A stretch of 9,958 nt of DNA from an uncultured bacterium (GTDB lineage: Bacteria; Patescibacteriota; Minisyncoccia; Phycocordibacterales; UBA9973): assembly GCA_903825265.1 (NCBI GenBank), contig CAIJZW010000038.1:1-9958 (forward strand), written 5' to 3'. Below the pieces are notes generated by a model. It ran no database searches and was not told the DNA's origin. It saw nothing but the letters and a program-made list of their open reading frames with translations. Within the stretch, counting starts at the first letter, position 1, and each line of letters opens with the position of its first letter. Below, piece after piece: positions 6,514 through 9,958 of the stretch. A program made the translations under genes and the position numbers.

Positions 6514-7461
6514 ATGGATAATTTAAATGAAGAAATAAAAAGCTCTATTGATTCTTCGAGCCCTAGTATTATTAAAAATAAAAAGTATAAATCAAATTTA
6601 TTTTTGAATATAATTATTGGAATAAGTTTATTATTTATACTTTTTTATTTTTTATTATCTTCTCCTGTTCGTGAAAAAGATATAATCATTCACGTATCTA
6701 CGAATGATTCTCTTGTAAAAGTATCTAAAGATTTAGAAAGTAAAAATGTTATTGGTCATTCATTCATATTAAGAATGTTTATTTCTATTCTTTCAGGGGA
6801 TAAGCATATACCTAGCGGGGATTATCTTTTTAAGAAAGATGAATCTATTTTTGCTGTTGCTTGGCAGATATCAAAAGGTCAACATAATATTTCTCCTATT
6901 AAAATTACTTTTAAAGAAGGTATGACAAATGAAGAGATGGCAAACTTACTTGCAAATAAGATACCATCTTTTCGTAGAGATTTATTTTTAAGTGACACAA
7001 GATCAAAGCAAGGATATTTATTTCCAGATACCTATTTTTTCTTTCCGTTATCTACAACAGATGAAATTTTAAATGAAATAACTGCAAATTTTAAAAAAAG
7101 AATATCTAGTATTGATAAAGATATAAAATCTTCAAACAGAAGTTTATCTGATATAATAATAATGGCTTCAATTCTTGAAAAAGAAGCAAAAGGCAAAGAA
7201 GATTCATCTGTTATCTCTGGTATATTATGGAAAAGAATCAAAAAGGGGATGTTGCTTCAGGTAGATATAGCTCCTATTACTTATAAAAATATCGGCTTAC
7301 CTGATGTTCCAATAAATAATCCAGGACTTTCTTCTATACTTTCAGCTATTAATAGTGAAGAGTCTCCTTATCTTTTTTATCTTCATGATGATAATGGGCA
7401 AGTACATTATGCTATTGATTTTAGTGAACATAGAAGTAATATAGCAAGATACTTAAAATAA
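6514..7461 (+). CDS. mltG: Endolytic murein transglycosylase MltG (YceG-like)
   Basis: Inner-membrane enzyme that cleaves nascent peptidoglycan glycan strands and is thought to set their length. The 315-residue product has a polar cytoplasmic N-terminus, one transmembrane helix at about 29-49, a LysM-like subdomain about 57-120, the GYLFPDTYFF segment (167-176) and the catalytic motif ASILEKE (218-224) with the predicted catalytic Glu222. Conserved LQVD (248-251), GLPDVPINNPG (261-271) and the YLFYLHDDNGQVHYA finish the domain. Between LQVD and GLP only nine residues remain, where most homologues carry roughly 25-30 including a T-x-x-Y and a DL-x-x-x-SPYNTY stretch. The reading frame is intact, so this is a compact variant rather than a frameshift. 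It follows its neighbour by 12 bases without a Shine-Dalgarno sequence. Confidence 0.92.
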   Translation: MDNLNEEIKSSIDSSSPSIIKNKKYKSNLFLNIIIGISLLFILFYFLLSSPVREKDIIIHVSTNDSLVKVSKDLESKNVIGHSFILRMFISILSGDKHIPSGDYLFKKDESIFAVAWQISKGQHNISPIKITFKEGMTNEEMANLLANKIPSFRRDLFLSDTRSKQGYLFPDTYFFFPLSTTDEILNEITANFKKRISSIDKDIKSSNRSLSDIIIMASILEKEAKGKEDSSVISGILWKRIKKGMLLQVDIAPITYKNIGLPDVPINNPGLSSILSAINSEESPYLFYLHDDNGQVHYAIDFSEHRSNIARYLK

Positions 7462-7486
7462 TAAGATTATTAAATTGGTTTATATT

Positions 7487-8371
7487 ATGATAATAAAAAC
7501 AACAAAACAAAAAGAATATGAATTATTAGATTCTGGCGAAGGTAAAAAACTTGAACGTTATGGTTCATATATTTTATCTCGTCCAGACCCAGAGGCTTTA
7601 TGGAAGAAATCTTTGAGTAATAAAGATTGGGGAAAAGCCGATTTAGAATTTATCCGTAATGGTACTAAAAATAAATGGATAATTAAAAATGGAATTCCTA
7701 ATAATTGGAATATTTTATATGGAGGTTTAAATTTTTCTATAAAACCTACTTCTTTCAAACATATAGGTATATTTCCTGAACAATTACCTAATTGGCAATG
7801 GATGGCAAATTTAATTACTAATTATAAGTTACAAATTAATGATGAAGAGCAAAAACCAAGAGTTCTAAATCTTTTTGCATATACTGGTGGGGCAACTCTT
7901 GCTTGTGCGAAAGCCGGAGCAGAAGTTTGTCATGTTGATGGATCTAAAGCTGCTGTTGATTGGGCACGTTTGAATGGGGAAATTTCGGGCCTAAAAGACG
8001 CGCCTGTTCGTTGGCTAATAGAAGATGTAACTTTATTTTTAAAAAGAGAAATAAAAAGAGGAAGAAAATATGATGCTATAATAATGGATCCTCCATCTTT
8101 TGGTCATGGACCGAAAGATGAAATATGGAAAATAGAAGAAGGCTTTCTAAGTCTTATGGATTTATGTAAGGAAGTACTATCAGATGATCCTTTATTTATT
8201 TTGATTAATGGTTATACTGCAGGTTATTCTTCTATTGTTTATCAAAATAATTTATTAGATTTAATGAAAGATTATAAAGGAGAAGTAGAATCTGGTGAAT
8301 TAGTCATAGAAGAAAGTTCTAGTAAAAAGTTACTTCCTTGCGGAATATTTGCAAGATGGAGTAGAAAATAA
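7487..8371 (+). CDS. Class I SAM-dependent methyltransferase, RlmI/RlmK-like
   Basis: 294 residues from ATG 7487; a TTG at 7475 would add only four residues. The C-terminal half is a Rossmann methyltransferase of the RlmI/RlmK rRNA type: motif I VLNLFAYTGGATLACAKAGA (126-145), the acidic motif II residue in HVDGSKAAVDWARLN (Asp151), a motif III Asp180 (LIEDV) and motif IV DPPSF (201-205), followed by FILINGYTAGYS. The N-terminal 90 residues carry the segments LERYG and RPDPEALW rather than a PUA domain, so it differs from full-length RlmI. The likely substrate is a base of 23S rRNA, but position and chemistry (m5C or m7G) cannot be told from sequence. It lies 25 bases after mltG with no terminator between, and ends the operon before the 8368-8410 hairpin. 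Confidence 0.85.
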   Translation: MIIKTTKQKEYELLDSGEGKKLERYGSYILSRPDPEALWKKSLSNKDWGKADLEFIRNGTKNKWIIKNGIPNNWNILYGGLNFSIKPTSFKHIGIFPEQLPNWQWMANLITNYKLQINDEEQKPRVLNLFAYTGGATLACAKAGAEVCHVDGSKAAVDWARLNGEISGLKDAPVRWLIEDVTLFLKREIKRGRKYDAIIMDPPSFGHGPKDEIWKIEEGFLSLMDLCKEVLSDDPLFILINGYTAGYSSIVYQNNLLDLMKDYKGEVESGELVIEESSSKKLLPCGIFARWSRK

Positions 8372-8410
8372 AGGTCCAACCTCATGTGGACCCAGAGGTT
8401 GTACCTTTAT
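8368..8410 (+). terminator. Compound hairpin overlapping the methyltransferase stop
   Basis: A 16-bp stem (8368-8383 with 8395-8410) has one C-T mismatch (8376/8402) and an 11-base loop, then an AT-rich tail. The 5' arm begins inside the gene's last codon and its TAA stop. A second, exclusive pairing is possible: GGTCCA (8373-8378) with TGGACC (8387-8392) inside the loop. It most likely terminates the upstream operon. Two alternative folds make it unlike the other terminators here. Confidence 0.65.
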
Positions 8411-8436
8411 TTAATTTAGAAAGTTTATTTATCTAA

Positions 8437-9534
8437 ATGAAATTAATTAAATCAAATAATAATAAAACTGTATTTGTAGGAGTATCAGGTGGAGTAGATA
8501 GTTCTGTCACTGCTCTACTTTTAAAAGACCAAGGTTATAATGTTGTTGGGGTTTTTATTCGTACGTGGTCTCCAGATTTTATAGAATGTACGTGGAAGAG
8601 TGAAAGACGAGATGCAATGCGAGTTTGTGCTTACTTGGATATTCCATTTCTAGAATGTGATGCAGAAGTTGCTTATAAGAAAGGTGTTGCAGATTATATG
8701 ATAGAAGAATATAAAAAAGGAAGAACTCCTAATCCTGATGTTATGTGTAATCGTGAAGTAAAGTTTGGAGTATTTTGGGAGTTTGCTAAAAAACATGGTG
8801 CAGATTTTATAGCGACAGGACACTATGCTATGAATAATCACCAATCACCAATTACTACTTACAAACTTAAAAAAGGAGTAGATCCTTCTAAAGATCAAAC
8901 ATATTTTCTTTGGACTCTTACACAGGATGATTTGGCTCATACTTTGTTTCCAGTAGGTCATTTAGAAAAAACACAAGTCCGCAAGCTTGCAAAGAAATAT
9001 AAACTTCCTACTGCTGTAAAGAAAGATAGCCAAGGTGTTTGTTTTTTGGGTCCACTTGATATGAAAGATTTTTTGAAACATTATATAGAATCTAAAGAAG
9101 GTAATATTCTTGATGAAAAAGGGAAAGTAATAGGTACTCACGATGGAGCAATATTTTTTACATTAGGAGAACGTCATGGTTTCGATATTAGTAAAAAAGA
9201 AGATAATAGTAAGCCATTATATGTTATTGCAAAAAACATAGAAGAGAATACTATCACAGTTAGTTATAAATATGATTTATGTCTTAAAAAAGATAATATT
9301 TCTAGTGGAGTTGTTTTATGTAGTAATACGAATTGGATTTCAACAATTCCAGAAAATAATAAATTTTATGAAGGTCAGATTCGATACCATGGAGAAATGT
9401 TAAATTGTAAGATAGAAATTTTGGAAAACCAAAAAACTAAAATTATTTTTGATAAATATATTCCTGTTGATAAAGGGCAATCAATAGTTTTGTATGAAAA
9501 TGATATTTGCTTAGGTGGTTGTATTGTGGAATAA
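8437..9534 (+). CDS. mnmA: tRNA-specific 2-thiouridylase MnmA
   Basis: Cytoplasmic enzyme that adenylates U34 of tRNA-Lys, -Glu and -Gln and installs sulfur to give 2-thiouridine, which supports decoding accuracy. The 365-residue product has the PP-loop SGGVDSS (17-23), the first catalytic cysteine Cys104 in GRTPNPDVMCNREVKFG, ATGHY (126-130), the tRNA-contacting KDQTYFLW (152-159) and the persulfide cysteine Cys202 in DSQGVCFLG, then a C-terminal beta-barrel ending in CLGGCIVE. Length is typical for the family. Both catalytic cysteines are present, so it should be active given a sulfur donor, which is not encoded here. ATG 8437 lies six residues before the first conserved strand. It has no Shine-Dalgarno sequence and no convincing promoter; cutA follows after 31 bases. 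Confidence 0.96.
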   Translation: MKLIKSNNNKTVFVGVSGGVDSSVTALLLKDQGYNVVGVFIRTWSPDFIECTWKSERRDAMRVCAYLDIPFLECDAEVAYKKGVADYMIEEYKKGRTPNPDVMCNREVKFGVFWEFAKKHGADFIATGHYAMNNHQSPITTYKLKKGVDPSKDQTYFLWTLTQDDLAHTLFPVGHLEKTQVRKLAKKYKLPTAVKKDSQGVCFLGPLDMKDFLKHYIESKEGNILDEKGKVIGTHDGAIFFTLGERHGFDISKKEDNSKPLYVIAKNIEENTITVSYKYDLCLKKDNISSGVVLCSNTNWISTIPENNKFYEGQIRYHGEMLNCKIEILENQKTKIIFDKYIPVDKGQSIVLYENDICLGGCIVE

Positions 9535-9537
9535 TGT

Positions 9538-9557
9538 AATTAATCAATTAATTTTTT
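9538..9557 (+). terminator. Weak A-T hairpin with T6 between mnmA and cutA
   Basis: AATTAAT (9538-9544) and ATTAATT (9547-9553) are complementary and followed by further T to 9557. The stem is entirely A-T with a 2-base nominal loop, so it may at best weaken read-through from mnmA into cutA. Confidence 0.2.
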
Positions 9558-9565
9558 AAATTTAT

Positions 9566-9958
9566 ATGCTTTACGAAGAAATAGAAAAATCTGGAGATAA
9601 TATAGTCTTTGTTTATACAATGTGTGGAAGTAAGGAAGAAGCTAGAACTTTAGGTCTTTCTGCTGTGGAAGAAAAGTTAGCTATTTCTGCGGATTATTGG
9701 ATTACAAATTCTATTTATCCATGGAAAAATGTTGTTCAAGAAATTGAGCAATATGTACTTATGATATCAACACAAAGAGCTTTGAGTTCTAATTTGATTA
9801 ATCATATAGAATCTGGTCATTCTTATAGTATTCCTATGATTGTCGTATGTAATACTGCAATGTCTAATGAATCATATTCTCTTTGGGTTAATAATACTTT
9901 AAATGATAAAGATGGTTATATTACAAAAGAGCAGAGTCTAGCTAAAGAAAAAGAAAAA
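9566..9958 (+). CDS. cutA: CutA1-like divalent-ion tolerance protein, cut off by the window end
   Basis: 131 codons are visible with no stop before the edge. The frame follows the CutA1 pattern from strand to strand: IVFVYTMCGSKEEARTLGLSAVEEKLA (about 13-39), SIYPWKNVVQEIEQYVLMIST (49-69) and HSYSIPMIVVCNT (85-97), then YSLWVNNTL (104-112). CutA1 proteins form very stable trimers and were linked to copper or divalent cation tolerance, but their molecular role is unsettled. The usual Cys in the LAACV segment is replaced (KLAISAD). Family members normally end near the WVNNTL position at 105-115 residues; this one runs on with a Lys/Glu-rich tail of at least 19 residues. ATG 9566 is the only sensible start and has no Shine-Dalgarno sequence. 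Confidence 0.85.
   Translation, partial: MLYEEIEKSGDNIVFVYTMCGSKEEARTLGLSAVEEKLAISADYWITNSIYPWKNVVQEIEQYVLMISTQRALSSNLINHIESGHSYSIPMIVVCNTAMSNESYSLWVNNTLNDKDGYITKEQSLAKEKEK

Noticed and set aside
7475..7486. TTG start for the methyltransferase
   Set aside because: It adds only four residues (MVYI) without a ribosome-binding site; ATG 7487 is preferred.
8368..8410. Compound hairpin considered as a tRNA or a known riboswitch
   Set aside because: There is no cloverleaf, anticodon arm or CCA end, and at 43 bases it is too short for a T-box or a common aptamer.
1..9958. CRISPR array, insertion sequence, defence system or prophage
   Set aside because: No spaced direct repeats, transposase motifs or defence-type domains were seen; gene content is housekeeping and all on one strand.

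Overview
The window reads as a compact, AT-rich chromosomal segment from a bacterium of the Candidate Phyla Radiation (Patescibacteria, most like the Parcubacteria). This assignment is inference. It rests on the low GC content, small single-copy housekeeping genes, a sigma-4/HARE-HTH fusion protein, a 434-residue membrane-anchored protein of a type I associate with these genomes, and a reduced frr-rseP gene pair. All genes lie on the + strand. The nine visible stop codons are TAA or TAG only. The long genes read through in the standard code, so the TGA=Gly code of Gracilibacteria/Absconditabacteria is not in use.

Layout: 1-40 holds the terminator of an unseen upstream gene. 187-723 is frr (ribosome recycling) and 801-1892 is rseP (site-2 intramembrane protease); each ends in a long AT-rich hairpin. 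2020-3840 is typA/bipA, a ribosome-associated GTPase with its own strong promoter and a leader hairpin. 3978-5009 is a DNA-binding protein with an N-terminal sigma-70 region-4 helix-turn-helix and C-terminal HARE/delta-like winged helices, followed by a perfect 16-bp terminator. 5069-5173 encodes a 34-residue single-span membrane peptide under a consensus extended -10 promoter. It heads a probable operon with the 434-residue membrane protein (5197-6501), mltG (6514-7461) and an RlmI/RlmK-like methyltransferase (7487-8371), closed by a compound hairpin at 8368-8410. 8437-9534 is mnmA (tRNA 2-thiouridylase). 9566 to the window edge is a cutA homologue without its stop.

The genes mostly serve translation: ribosome recycling, ribosome assembly or stress GTPase, probable rRNA methylation and tRNA wobble thiolation. 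The rest concern the envelope: site-2 protease, murein transglycosylase, the membrane-anchored coupling-protein-like subunit and the small membrane peptide.

The most unusual layer is gene expression. No start codon has a recognisable Shine-Dalgarno sequence. A shared extended -10 motif, TATGN(T/C)AT(T/A)AT, lies before four genes. At two of them it sits exactly six bases before the ATG, which predicts leaderless mRNAs. One of those two is the previously uncalled 34-residue membrane peptide. No mobile element, CRISPR array, tRNA or rRNA was seen, and no gene-free stretch exceeds 300 bases.
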